Below, one piece after another: positions 44,789 through 53,190 of a stretch of DNA of 55,857 nt. Every line of letters starts with the position of its first letter. Within the stretch, counting starts at the first letter, position 1. Where the stretch lies: NCBI GenBank assembly GCA_020024475.1, contig JAHHTS010000006.1, positions 1 through 55,857 of the forward strand, given 5' to 3'. The notes below the pieces were generated by a model. The model was given only the letters and a program-made list of their open reading frames with translations. It did not search any database and was not told where the DNA came from. The position numbers and the translations under genes were made by a program. Source of the stretch: Oscillospiraceae bacterium (lineage in GTDB: Bacteria > Bacillota > Clostridia > Oscillospirales > Ruminococcaceae).

Positions 44789-45760
44789 TTAGCCTAGATT
44801 TTTTCTATCTTGGTCACCGTCAGCACGGAACATCATAAAATTATCTGCATCTGTTGTAAAGAAAAAATAATCTATATTTTTCTGTAAAAGAGAATTGAGA
44901 TAGTTAGGGATGATGTTTTCGTCCGCAACTCTGAGAACAAAACCTGCATCTTCACCTTTAACGCCCCAACAGTACATATCGCAATATTCACAAGAATATT
45001 TATCCATAAGTTCGTCTATGAATCCGTTTAATAGACAAATATCACTTGGCTTGCCAATAAAATCTACAAGACGGAGAACATAACCTTCATCACTTTCATT
45101 AACTCTAAAAACTACAAGAGCCGGAATTTTATCTTCGTTATGAATAGCAAAAACTTTATATTCATAATGTGGATATTCGAAGTATCTTTTATTCACATAC
45201 CAAAAATCTTTATGTGGCTTGATTTCTTTTGGAAAAGAAAATATTTTTCTTATTTGCTTTATTCCATTCATTTCTTCTATCCAAACATTTTCTTTTTTGT
45301 GGCTAATAGGAATAATTTTTTCATTAACAATAGCAATCTTGTAATTTTCTTTATCCGCAAGACGGTAATAATGGTTCATTTTATCAGGATGATATCCTAA
45401 AAAAGAATAGAAAGGCATAGTATTTTCTCTAATATTATTACATGACATAATATTTGCACCTGTTAGCTCTTTCATAGCCCCCATAAGTGAAAGCCCAAGA
45501 CCATTTTTACCTTTTTTAGCACACCATACAGAAACCCATATATCACTGTTTTCTTGCTCGCTACACTTAATATATCCGCAAACAGCTTCAACTCCGTCTT
45601 CGTCTTCAAGGGCATAGAAATTTGTCATTTCACCATTGGCGTAGTAGTAATTAAAAAGCTGTTCGTTGTTTATAAGCGGATGCAAGCTGCCCCAATTTTC
45701 ATTCATAAAATCAACAATCAATGATTTTTCCTGCATAGGAATTCTTCTTATGTTATTCAA
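44789..45760 (-). CDS. GNAT-type acyltransferase of the FkbH-ACP cluster
   Basis: 323 residues; N-terminal half is GNAT-like (WVSVWCAKKGKNGLGLSLMGAMKEL at ~77-101 resembles the acetyl-CoA loop), the C-terminal half (~160-320) is a second, weaker GNAT-like region. Probable role: transfer of an acyl group, either from CoA or from the cluster's ACP. The start is a TTG at 45760 that overlaps the SDR stop by 8 bases and has AGGAGG upstream inside that gene; an ATG eight codons later has a poorer site. Third gene of the maoC-SDR-GNAT transcript. Substrate unknown. Confidence 0.7.
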   Translation of the reverse strand: MNNIRRIPMQEKSLIVDFMNENWGSLHPLINNEQLFNYYYANGEMTNFYALEDEDGVEAVCGYIKCSEQENSDIWVSVWCAKKGKNGLGLSLMGAMKELTGANIMSCNNIRENTMPFYSFLGYHPDKMNHYYRLADKENYKIAIVNEKIIPISHKKENVWIEEMNGIKQIRKIFSFPKEIKPHKDFWYVNKRYFEYPHYEYKVFAIHNEDKIPALVVFRVNESDEGYVLRLVDFIGKPSDICLLNGFIDELMDKYSCEYCDMYCWGVKGEDAGFVLRVADENIIPNYLNSLLQKNIDYFFFTTDADNFMMFRADGDQDRKNLG

Positions 45761-46484
45761 TTATACTTCCTCCTGTTATTGGAAGGTTTACTCCTGTGAT
45801 AAATCGTGCTTCTTCGCTAAGTAAAAAGGCCATAGCTGGAACAACATCATTAACCTTGGCATTTCGCTTCATAGGATGTTCATTTGCAGCGGCCTCTACA
45901 ATAAGATGACTTGTATCAGATAAGAATTTTGTTTCTATCATACTTGGACTTACACAGTTCACCGTTATTCCGCTTGGAGCATAGTCAGTTGCTAAACTTT
46001 TCATGAGTCCAACAATACTATTTTTAGCCATTATGTAGGCAGCTGTGTTTTTAGGTGGATTAGAAAGAACATAGCTAGTTGCCATGAATAAAACACGACC
46101 AAACTTAGCTTTTGACATTTTAGGCAAAATATATTTACAGATTTTTATTGCACTCATAACTTGTACATTTATATCAGCTAAAAATCTTTCTTCATCAAAA
46201 TTTTTAAATTTTGTGTTTATTACTCGAAGAGCAGGCAAATGCACAAAATGTGTAGGGGTAAGTCCACTGTCATTGAGCTTTGATATAAAATTGTTTGTGC
46301 TTTCGCTACTTGATAAATCAGCTTCAAAATATATGTAATCTATATTTCTTTCCACACACAAATGTTTAATATCAGTGTTGTTACCAAAACCTTGTAATAA
46401 AAATTTATCTCCATTTTTTGCAATCGTCTTTATCAGTTCTATTCCGACATCACTAGTTGCACCTGTAATTAAATATATGCTCAT
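45753..46484 (-). CDS. SDR-family oxidoreductase (FabG-like)
   Basis: Short-chain dehydrogenase/reductase, 243 residues. Cofactor motif TGATSDVG (residues 7-14), catalytic S137, Y150 and K154 (YIMAK) all present, and a C-terminal FITGVNLPITGG typical of FabG-like members. The NNAG position reads HLPAL, an unusual variant. Likely reduces or oxidises a beta-hydroxyacyl or beta-ketoacyl group, in line with the adjacent MaoC and ACP genes. Its ATG shares one base with the MaoC stop (TAATG) and its end overlaps the GNAT start, so all three are translated together. Confidence 0.85.
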   Translation of the reverse strand: MSIYLITGATSDVGIELIKTIAKNGDKFLLQGFGNNTDIKHLCVERNIDYIYFEADLSSSESTNNFISKLNDSGLTPTHFVHLPALRVINTKFKNFDEERFLADINVQVMSAIKICKYILPKMSKAKFGRVLFMATSYVLSNPPKNTAAYIMAKNSIVGLMKSLATDYAPSGITVNCVSPSMIETKFLSDTSHLIVEAAANEHPMKRNAKVNDVVPAMAFLLSEEARFITGVNLPITGGSIIE

Positions 46485-46900
46485 TATTCTCTTACTCCTA
46501 ACTGAATATTAGCCTTACAAACTTTTTTACCTTCTTGGTTGGTTATTGTCCCTTTTACAAACACGGTTTTGAATGTGTCATTTATTTCGCTTATTTTACC
46601 TGTTATCGTAAGTGTATCGTTAGGATAAACTGGTAATGAAAATTTTGTCTCCACACTGTGTAGTAGACAATGTTCACCAGGAAGATAAACGCCTGCAAGA
46701 GTAGAGAACATACTACCAAAAAGCATTCCATGGCAAACCCTTGTTTTAAATCCATGCTCTTTTGCATAGCCTGCATTTACATGGATTGGACTTATATCTC
46801 CGGTAATTTCTATAAATTTATTCATCATATCTTCTGTTATAGTGACTGAGAACTTTTCAGTCATACCAACTGATAAATCGTTGAATTTATAACTATTCAT
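46484..46900 (-). CDS. MaoC-like (R)-hydratase/dehydratase
   Basis: Hot-dog fold hydratase of the MaoC/PhaJ group, 138 residues, acting on acyl-CoA or acyl-ACP. The active-site motif TGDISPIHVN contains D35 and H40, the catalytic pair of (R)-specific enoyl hydratases; GFKTRVCHGML follows as usual. The ATG at 46900 has CGAGG upstream; 22 further codons lie within the promoter region. First gene of its transcript; the promoter is at 46934-46963. The stop overlaps the SDR start. Confidence 0.85.
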   Translation of the reverse strand: MNSYKFNDLSVGMTEKFSVTITEDMMNKFIEITGDISPIHVNAGYAKEHGFKTRVCHGMLFGSMFSTLAGVYLPGEHCLLHSVETKFSLPVYPNDTLTITGKISEINDTFKTVFVKGTITNQEGKKVCKANIQLGVRE

Positions 46901-46933
46901 ATTAACCTCGATAATAAATATTTCTAGTACAAT

Positions 46934-46963
46934 AGTATACCATATTATATATATATAGCGCAA
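46934..46963 (-). promoter_or_regulatory. Promoter for the maoC-SDR-GNAT transcript
   Basis: Minus strand: TTGCGC (46958-46963), 18-base AT-only spacer, TATACT (46934-46939). It resembles the fkbH promoter (TTGCTC, 17, TATACT). Confidence 0.55.
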
Positions 46964-46982
46964 CAACTCTGAATTTTATGTT

Positions 46983-47057
46983 CTATAAAAGTACATGCGA
47001 TGTGCATTTATAATGTTTTACAGTTTCTGAGTCGAATACTTCTTCAATTTTTACCAT
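46983..47057 (-). other. Possible 24-codon ORF or gene remnant between acp and maoC
   Basis: Minus strand ATG at 47057 to TAG at 46983 encodes MVKIEEVFDSETVKHYKCTS followed by HVLL. Codon use looks coding and AAAGAGAAAG lies upstream, but it is short and has no recognised family. It sits between the acp terminator and the maoC promoter and could be a small peptide gene or the start of a deleted gene. Confidence 0.3.
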
Positions 47058-47126
47058 AGTGCAACTTTCTCTTTAAAGGCTTTTGTTTTACACATTCTAG
47101 TTTGTATTCATAAATTGGAAAGCATA

Positions 47127-47163
47127 AAAACCCCTCTACTGCTTTATTCAGTAAAGGGGTTAC
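47127..47163 (-). terminator. Terminator after the fkbH-acp transcript
   Basis: AACCCCTCTACTG (47129-47141)/CAGTAAAGGGGTT (47149-47161), one mismatch, followed on the minus strand by TTTTATGC. Confidence 0.75.
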
Positions 47164-47190
47164 ATATCAATAATGCAATTTTATATTTTG

Positions 47191-47433
47191 TTAAGCAATC
47201 ATTTTTGAAACAAGTTCAACCATTGAGCCTACATTTTCAAGGTTTGCAACATCAGCGAGCTGGAATTTAATTTTAAAATGTTTTTCTATAGCAACTAGAA
47301 GGTTTATTTGTTCAAGACTATCCCAGTCTTCAATATCATCAGATGTTGTACTTTCTGTAAGTACGATATCTTCATCATCAAAGATATCACGAAAAATTTC
47401 AGTTAACTGCCCCATAATTTCTTCTTTAGTCAT
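47191..47433 (-). CDS. Acyl carrier protein
   Basis: 80-residue ACP with the phosphopantetheine site DWDSLEQ (Ser39) and the acidic helices typical of the fold. Carries the acyl group for the enzymes of this cluster; it is more like the discrete ACPs paired with FkbH enzymes than the fatty-acid AcpP, whose site reads DSLD. ATG at 47433 with AAAGGAG upstream. It follows the FkbH gene by 12 bases and is followed by a terminator, so these two form one transcript. Confidence 0.9.
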   Translation of the reverse strand: MTKEEIMGQLTEIFRDIFDDEDIVLTESTTSDDIEDWDSLEQINLLVAIEKHFKIKFQLADVANLENVGSMVELVSKMIA

Positions 47434-47445
47434 TATTTTTCTCCT

Positions 47446-49227
47446 TTATTTAACTTCCATTGTTATAACTTTATTCTTGTTTTCATAATTTTCAGGAATA
47501 TTAAAAATATATCTTTTTTCATTTTCACTGTCAAGAACAATATCAAATCCAATTCCTTCATAGAAATCTTTTATAATAATATTTTTAGCAGTAGGTAAAT
47601 AGCTAGCAGTTATTGTTTTTATTCCCATTTTGTTGCATTGCTCAACAAGATAGTCGAATACGGCATATTCGAGATGTCTTTTAAATACACGACAACTCAT
47701 AACCCAAAGATCTATATTAGCACTATTGTCTTTAACAGATGCAATAAGACATGTTGTTATACCATTGTCACCAAATTTATCAACTAAGTTTGCGTGAACA
47801 GAGATATATTCTTCATGGTTAGATATAATTTCTTCAATTTCGCTCTGAGCATAGCGTCTAGTGGTGAAATTAAACTGATTGGTTTTATTAATAAGCTGTG
47901 TGATTCTTTCACAATGCGCATTCGAAAACGCACCAATTTCACTAGTCATATTCAAACTCAAAAGATAATCTGTGTAATCGGTAAAAGAGCTTTCTGCAGC
48001 AGCACGTTGAGCATTCTGCTTGTACATTTCATTTCGCTTAGCATCATCTTTAGTGAAAGCTGTAATTTCGAAAAAACCAGCCCTATCTATGGCTTTGATG
48101 TAATCTTCAGGACAAGAAACTTCCGGAACAACGACAGAAGGTAATGATTTGCGAACAATTTCTCTTTCAGCAGGGTTATCATCAATGAAAACAAAGCTAT
48201 CTTCGCCAATATTTATTTCTTTAGCTATATTAGCGATATTTATGTGTTTAGGTTCCCAATTTGCTTTAAAACAAATGAAATCATCTATAGAAAGAGGGGA
48301 TTCTTTTCTATTGGTGAAACCTTGTTTTGCTATTTTTTCTTCGTTTTTAGAACAAACGTTCAGCATTATTCCAAGGCTGGAAAGTTTTTTTAGGTAACTT
48401 TGAAATTCTGTATAGCTCATTCCAGCAGGTTGTTCGTTTCCGATTGCAATTCCTTCCACACCATCATCACCAATAACACCGCCCCAAAGTGTGTTGTCAA
48501 GGTCTAAAATTATACTTTTTTTGTTTTTACCTAGAGCCGATTTTATAATTTTAGCAATGCTGAATGTTAAATCAGGGATTTTGTCAACTGAAAGAGCATA
48601 TTTATAAAGATACCAATTTTCAAGGCTGAACCAGTTATCAAGTCCTATAAGACCTGAAAGATAATTGATATCATTAAGATAAAGATTATCCATTGTTGCA
48701 ATATAATCAGCAATCATTACATTGAGTTTGTTTGTAAAATTTACGACACCTTGTACAACAACAGCATCTTTTGAACCATACATACGATAAAATGGCATCT
48801 CGTAGTTGTTAACTATAACAACAGCTCCATAGCTTAATGCTTTTTCACATAAGGATTTAAACTTATTAAATTCTTTTTCAAGTTTATCTTTTACAATTTT
48901 TGGGCTATCTTGAGGACTAGGAAGATTTTCAATATTTTTATTTGAAGTATGTATATAAATAAAATCAGGAGCAAAATCACTTAGTGACCCATCATCAAAC
49001 ATTAGTTCTTCATAGTATCTATTGTAACCTCCAACTTTAAATTCAGGTTTGATACCGTAATTCAATAAGAAAAGTTCAAGAATATTTTTTATCTCGCCAA
49101 TTGTGGAACCACTTAAAATTGCTATTTTCTTTTCTACAAAGTTATCTTTAAGCAAAAGTTCTTTTTTGATACTCTTTTTCTTTTGAATTATATATGCATT
49201 ATCAAAAGGATAATCTAAAATTGACAT
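47446..49227 (-). CDS. FkbH-like HAD-IIIC protein (glyceryl-ACP-type synthase)
   Basis: 593 residues: N-terminal SGNH-like region (~30-210), HAD-IIIC domain (~236-370) with LDLDNTLWGG (D242, D244), SKNEE and FIDDNPAERE, and a C-terminal GNAT-like domain (~420-575). FkbH proteins load a phosphoglycerate-derived glyceryl unit onto an ACP, removing phosphate, in polyketide, tetronate and some surface-sugar pathways. The ACP is encoded next. ATG at 49227 with GAAGGGGGA upstream. Promoter TTGCTC-17-TATACT at 49258-49286. No polyketide synthase, NRPS or glycosyltransferase gene is nearby. Confidence 0.88.
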   Translation of the reverse strand: MSILDYPFDNAYIIQKKKSIKKELLLKDNFVEKKIAILSGSTIGEIKNILELFLLNYGIKPEFKVGGYNRYYEELMFDDGSLSDFAPDFIYIHTSNKNIENLPSPQDSPKIVKDKLEKEFNKFKSLCEKALSYGAVVIVNNYEMPFYRMYGSKDAVVVQGVVNFTNKLNVMIADYIATMDNLYLNDINYLSGLIGLDNWFSLENWYLYKYALSVDKIPDLTFSIAKIIKSALGKNKKSIILDLDNTLWGGVIGDDGVEGIAIGNEQPAGMSYTEFQSYLKKLSSLGIMLNVCSKNEEKIAKQGFTNRKESPLSIDDFICFKANWEPKHINIANIAKEINIGEDSFVFIDDNPAEREIVRKSLPSVVVPEVSCPEDYIKAIDRAGFFEITAFTKDDAKRNEMYKQNAQRAAAESSFTDYTDYLLSLNMTSEIGAFSNAHCERITQLINKTNQFNFTTRRYAQSEIEEIISNHEEYISVHANLVDKFGDNGITTCLIASVKDNSANIDLWVMSCRVFKRHLEYAVFDYLVEQCNKMGIKTITASYLPTAKNIIIKDFYEGIGFDIVLDSENEKRYIFNIPENYENKNKVITMEVK

Positions 49228-49257
49228 AAAACGTCCCCCTTCATAATTATCTTAATA

Positions 49258-49286
49258 AGTATATCATATATTTATTGCATGAGCAA
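49258..49286 (-). promoter_or_regulatory. Promoter for the fkbH-acp transcript
   Basis: Minus strand: TTGCTC (49281-49286), 17-base spacer, TATACT (49258-49263), about 30 bases before the ATG. TTGC-ATGA-GCAA forms a small dyad at the -35 box. Confidence 0.55.
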
Positions 49287-49311
49287 TATTGTGATTTAAA
49301 ACATGTAATAA

Positions 49312-49345
49312 CAAAAGGCCCAATTATAAAAATTGGACCTTTATA
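49312..49345 (-). terminator. Terminator after the BofC-like gene
   Basis: AAAGGCCCAATT (49314-49325)/AATTGGACCTTT (49331-49342), one G-U pair; on the minus strand followed by TGTTATT after TTTT. Confidence 0.7.
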
Positions 49346-49463
49346 GTAGAATTGTGACAAAGATTTCACTTAATACTATATTTTGTTATAAATTTGTAGT
49401 TGAATTTTAAAGGCGAAAAAAGTATAATAACATACAAGCATTATAGTGAACAAGTGTTTGTGA

Positions 49464-49763
49464 TTACAAGCCAAAATCTTCTAAAGTCTTTTGAAGGGCA
49501 TAGTCATCGTCCACCGATATGCCTTTTCTTAAAAGCTCAATATCATTTTCTGGAAGTAAGTGTACATACACTTCATATACCGCAAGGGGAGAGTCTTCTC
49601 CTTGGTTAAATACCGCTATTTTACCGCCATATTCTTTCACTACATAAGACATTTCTGTAGTATTTGTAATAGGCTGTGAAGGGATATTTTTCATTGTATA
49701 AATGCTTATAGCTATCAAAGTTGTACAAAATATTGTACATAGAGCTAAAAATATTTTTTTCAT
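49464..49763 (-). CDS. BofC C-terminal-domain-like exported protein
   Basis: 99 residues: an N-terminal membrane or signal segment (~5-23), then a small domain with YVVKEYGGKIAVFNQG (~40-55), HLLPENDIELLRKGISV and DDYALQKTLEDFG, a pattern I recall from clostridial proteins related to the C-terminal domain of BofC, a forespore protein that checks sigma-K processing. The ATG at 49763 has GAGGTG upstream; three codons earlier in frame is a GTG inside that site. Divergent from the class A PBP gene, with 87 bases between the two start codons. Role in sporulation is inferred. Confidence 0.65.
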   Translation of the reverse strand: MKKIFLALCTIFCTTLIAISIYTMKNIPSQPITNTTEMSYVVKEYGGKIAVFNQGEDSPLAVYEVYVHLLPENDIELLRKGISVDDDYALQKTLEDFGL

Positions 49764-49797
49764 AATCAGCACCTCGTTTTTAATATGTTTGCCGGTT

Positions 49798-49826
49798 TTG
49801 AAAAAATAATACGTTGTTTTTAATGT
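49798..49826 (+). promoter_or_regulatory. Promoter for the class A PBP gene
   Basis: TTGAAA (49798-49803), 17-base spacer, TAATGT (49821-49826). It would start transcription near 49833, a few bases before AGGAGG. Confidence 0.45.
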
Positions 49827-49850
49827 AATTTTAGAATAGGAGGGATTGTT

Positions 49851-52073
49851 ATCAAAATTTATGATAAATCCTCTGCTAAAGGCGAAAAAAAGCCCGTAAG
49901 CAAAAAAGCAGAAACAAAAAAGACTTCTTCAACATCTAAAAATTCAAAAAGTGCGTCTATTTGGAAAAAGATAGGATTAGTAATTGGATATCTTGTATGT
50001 ATAGGTATAATAGTTGGCAGTGTAATTGGAGTTGCCTTATCAATTTATCTTGTTAATGTAACAAAACACGATACAGAATTACTTAATCTTACAAATCTGA
50101 AACTAAGTTTCACAAGTATTATTTATTATGAAGATAAAGAAACAGGTGAGTTTAAAGAATATCAGCGTCTTGATGGTGAGGAAAATCGTGTATGGGTAGA
50201 TCTAGACGATGTTCCTAAACATGTAAAAGAAGCATTTATAGCAGTTGAAGATAAAGATTTTTATAAGCATCATGGCGTGAATTTTGTAAGAACTGTTGCT
50301 GCAATGATAAATGAATACACACCTATTAAACTTTTTGCCCGCAAAACAGGAGCATCTACAATCACACAACAGCTAGTTAAAAACCTTACAAACGATAAAG
50401 ATGGTAGTGGAATTGGTGGTGCATTGCGCAAAGTTAGAGAGATATTCCGTGCTATTGTTCTTGAAAAACAGTATACTAAAGATGAAATTCTTGAAGCTTA
50501 TCTTAATACATTGCGCTTATCATATAAATGGGGCGGTGTACAGGCAGGCGCTAACTATTTCTTTGGCAAAGATGTGGCTGATTTGTCAATAGCAGAAGCT
50601 GCATCACTTGCAGGCATTACAAAGAATCCATCTGTATATAATCCTTATGAAAACCCTGAAAAGAATATTGAGCGTCGTAATGATATATTGTTTATGATGC
50701 ATCAGCAGGAAAAAATTTCAGACGAAGATTATGAAAAATCGTTGAAAGAAGAGTTGGTATTAGACAACTCAATTCGTGAAAGTTCTGCTGTCTATAGCTA
50801 TTTTACAGATATGGTTATAGAACAAGTTATTGATGACCTTATGGCAGAATATGGTATGACAAAAGGGGAAGCAACAGAATATCTGTATAATGGCGGACTT
50901 AAAATTTATTCCACAGTTGACCCAACAGTTCAGGGAGCTATTGAAGAAGTAATGGCTAACAAACCATACTACAAAAACGGCAGCCCATTGTTCTCAACAA
51001 AAGAAGTTACTTATGTTAAGGATGGTAAAGAATATAAACAGACGCCACAAGCAGCAATGGTAAGTGTAGATTATGAAGGCAAAATTGTTGGTGTAGTGGG
51101 TGGACTTGGTGAAAAAACTAATAATCGCGTACTTAACCGTGCGGTAGACTCATTACGTCACACAGGTTCTACGATGAAGCCTATTGGTGCCTATGCCCCG
51201 GCAATGGAATATCACTACATCACTTATTCAACAGCTTTATATGATGATTATTGTTGGATGGAGCCTGATGATAACAATCCTGGTAAAGAAAGAGAATGGC
51301 CGAGAAACTATAATGGCAATTATTCAAAAGCACCAGTTCCGGTAGTTCATGCTATTAAAAAATCACTTAACACTATCGCTGTAAGAGCATTGAAACTTCT
51401 TACACCAGAAGCATCTTACGATTTTCTTACAAACTCATTGCATATTTCATCTCTTACTTCTAGTGATATAGGATATTCACAGCTTGCACTAGGTGGTATG
51501 ACTTATGGCATTTCACCACTTGAAATGGCTGCTGCTTATACTATTTTTGGCAATGGCGGTAAATATATAACTCCTTACTGCTACACAACAGTTGAAGACA
51601 GTAGTGGAGAGGTAATTCTTGAAACAAAAACTACACAAGTTCAGGCTATTTCTGAAGAAACAGCCTATATTATGAATCGTGCACTTAAACAAGTTCTCGT
51701 TGATGGTACTGGTGCAGGTCTGGCACCAAAAAGACTTGATGCTGTTGGCAAGACAGGTACTTCATCAGATGACAAGGACCATTGGTTTATCGGTGTAACC
51801 CCATATTATTCAACTGCTGTGTGGTATGGTTACGATGAACCTGCTGTTTTGACAATAAGAGATTATGGTACTCATGCACCTACAACTGCGTGGAGAAATG
51901 TTATGAATAAATGTCAGGCAGAGCTTCCATCTAAATCTTTCCCAGTGGCAAAAGATGTAATTCAGTTAGAATTCTGTAGAGTAAATGGCTGCATTGCTAA
52001 TGCAAACTGTACAGAACGTGAAATTGGATATTATACAGAGGATAACCTTCCTCCTGTATGTATGGAACATTAA
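49851..52073 (+). CDS. Class A penicillin-binding protein (bifunctional glycosyltransferase/transpeptidase) with a non-canonical start codon
   Basis: 740 residues if started at ATC (49851). The frame is coding from there: Lys/Ser/Thr-rich cytoplasmic tail (1-40), membrane helix (~46-70), GT51 domain (catalytic E133 in VEDKDFYKHHG, GASTITQQLVKN), and transpeptidase domain with STMK (S440, K443), SLN and KTGT (K634). The frame contains no ATG, GTG or TTG between the upstream stop at 49821 and a GTG at 50277, which would cut off the membrane helix and catalytic Glu. AGGAGG (49838-49843) is 7 bases before ATC 49851; ATT at 49845 is too close to it. ATC is one base from ATG. Confidence 0.85.
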   Translation: MKIYDKSSAKGEKKPVSKKAETKKTSSTSKNSKSASIWKKIGLVIGYLVCIGIIVGSVIGVALSIYLVNVTKHDTELLNLTNLKLSFTSIIYYEDKETGEFKEYQRLDGEENRVWVDLDDVPKHVKEAFIAVEDKDFYKHHGVNFVRTVAAMINEYTPIKLFARKTGASTITQQLVKNLTNDKDGSGIGGALRKVREIFRAIVLEKQYTKDEILEAYLNTLRLSYKWGGVQAGANYFFGKDVADLSIAEAASLAGITKNPSVYNPYENPEKNIERRNDILFMMHQQEKISDEDYEKSLKEELVLDNSIRESSAVYSYFTDMVIEQVIDDLMAEYGMTKGEATEYLYNGGLKIYSTVDPTVQGAIEEVMANKPYYKNGSPLFSTKEVTYVKDGKEYKQTPQAAMVSVDYEGKIVGVVGGLGEKTNNRVLNRAVDSLRHTGSTMKPIGAYAPAMEYHYITYSTALYDDYCWMEPDDNNPGKEREWPRNYNGNYSKAPVPVVHAIKKSLNTIAVRALKLLTPEASYDFLTNSLHISSLTSSDIGYSQLALGGMTYGISPLEMAAAYTIFGNGGKYITPYCYTTVEDSSGEVILETKTTQVQAISEETAYIMNRALKQVLVDGTGAGLAPKRLDAVGKTGTSSDDKDHWFIGVTPYYSTAVWYGYDEPAVLTIRDYGTHAPTTAWRNVMNKCQAELPSKSFPVAKDVIQLEFCRVNGCIANANCTEREIGYYTEDNLPPVCMEH

Positions 52074-52087
52074 TATAATTATAAATA

Positions 52088-52119
52088 AAAAACACCTGAT
52101 TTTCAGGTGTTTTTTTATT
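52088..52119. terminator. Bidirectional terminator between the PBP and RluA genes
   Basis: AAAAACACCTG / CAGGTGTTTTT with a 6-base loop (52088-52117), T-rich on both sides. Confidence 0.85.
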
Positions 52120-52154
52120 TAATAAGTTATACTGTTAAAATTTATAGCTTATTG

Positions 52155-53093
52155 CTATTTAAATTCTCTGTTAAAAAAGCTATTGATAAACCAAGGGGTT
52201 GGACATTCAAAGCTTTTATTTGATAGATAGCTGTATCTTTTATTAGTTATCTTACCGAAAGTGATTTTATAGCTACATAATGCTTGATATTTCATTTTCA
52301 ATTGACGATTAAGACTGTTAATTCCATATCGACTATCACCAAGAATTGGTAGATTAAGATAAGATAGATGGGCACGTATCTGATGAGTTCTGCCAGTTAT
52401 AAGACCTATTTTCAAAAGAGAGTAGTCATTATAGCACTCTATAAAATCAATTTTGGTTTTTATTGGTTTACTAAAATTGTTTTTAGGCTTTTGACTGATA
52501 GTGACATAACCTTGTTTTGCATTTTTAGTTAAAAATGCATTTTGAATTGAATGTTTTTGCTGAGGGATACCTTTTACAACACATACATACTCTTTTTCTA
52601 AATTTTGTACTTTAAATAATTCAAGCATAAATTGTAAAAACTCTTCGTTTTTAGCTACTAAAACCAGACCCTGAGTACCTGTATCCAATCTATGACATAA
52701 AAATGGAGTAGTGATGTCACCGATAGAAAAATAATAATTTTTTACACGATTTATAAGTGTGTCATAATTTTTCCAGTTATCATCAATAACCCGAATACCA
52801 GCGGGTTTGTTTAATACTAAAAGATTTTCATCTTCATAAATTATATCAATATTTTTATTGCTGAATTTGAATGCGTTTTCTTTTGTAGGTTTTTCAAAAA
52901 ACATATCATCAATATATAAATTTAAAATATCGCCATTTTTTAAAGGTGAATTAATAGGTATTTTTTTACCATTTACTTTTATTTTATTGCTTCTAAAAAA
53001 TTTATTTATTGTACCAATTTTTAACATTGGATAATTCGATTGAAGAAAAAAGGATAAGCTTTTTTCGGCCTTTTTAATTATTATTTGTTTCAA
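52155..53093 (-). CDS. RluA-family pseudouridine synthase
   Basis: Converts uridine to pseudouridine in rRNA or tRNA. N-terminal S4-like RNA-binding domain (residues ~5-65), then the catalytic domain with HRLDTGTQGL (catalytic Asp, ~133-142), KEYVCVVKG and GRTHQIRAHL (~233-242). 312 residues fits the RluC/RluD/YabO-like group; the target base cannot be read from sequence. ATG at 53093. Ninety-seven bases downstream of the antiporter on the same strand, with no terminator in between, so some read-through is possible. Confidence 0.9.
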   Translation of the reverse strand: MKQIIIKKAEKSLSFFLQSNYPMLKIGTINKFFRSNKIKVNGKKIPINSPLKNGDILNLYIDDMFFEKPTKENAFKFSNKNIDIIYEDENLLVLNKPAGIRVIDDNWKNYDTLINRVKNYYFSIGDITTPFLCHRLDTGTQGLVLVAKNEEFLQFMLELFKVQNLEKEYVCVVKGIPQQKHSIQNAFLTKNAKQGYVTISQKPKNNFSKPIKTKIDFIECYNDYSLLKIGLITGRTHQIRAHLSYLNLPILGDSRYGINSLNRQLKMKYQALCSYKITFGKITNKRYSYLSNKSFECPTPWFINSFFNREFK

Positions 53094-53190
53094 AGTAAGT
53101 TCCTTTATATTATTTTTTTATAATATATCATATTTTAGTTATAAAATCTATATGAAGCGAAAATATAATTATTTTAAAAAGTTTGTGTTT

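Noticed and set aside
50277..52073. The class A PBP starting at the GTG at 50277
   Set aside because: That start would remove the membrane helix and the catalytic Glu of the GT51 domain, and the frame upstream of it is clearly coding back to the AGGAGG at 49838.
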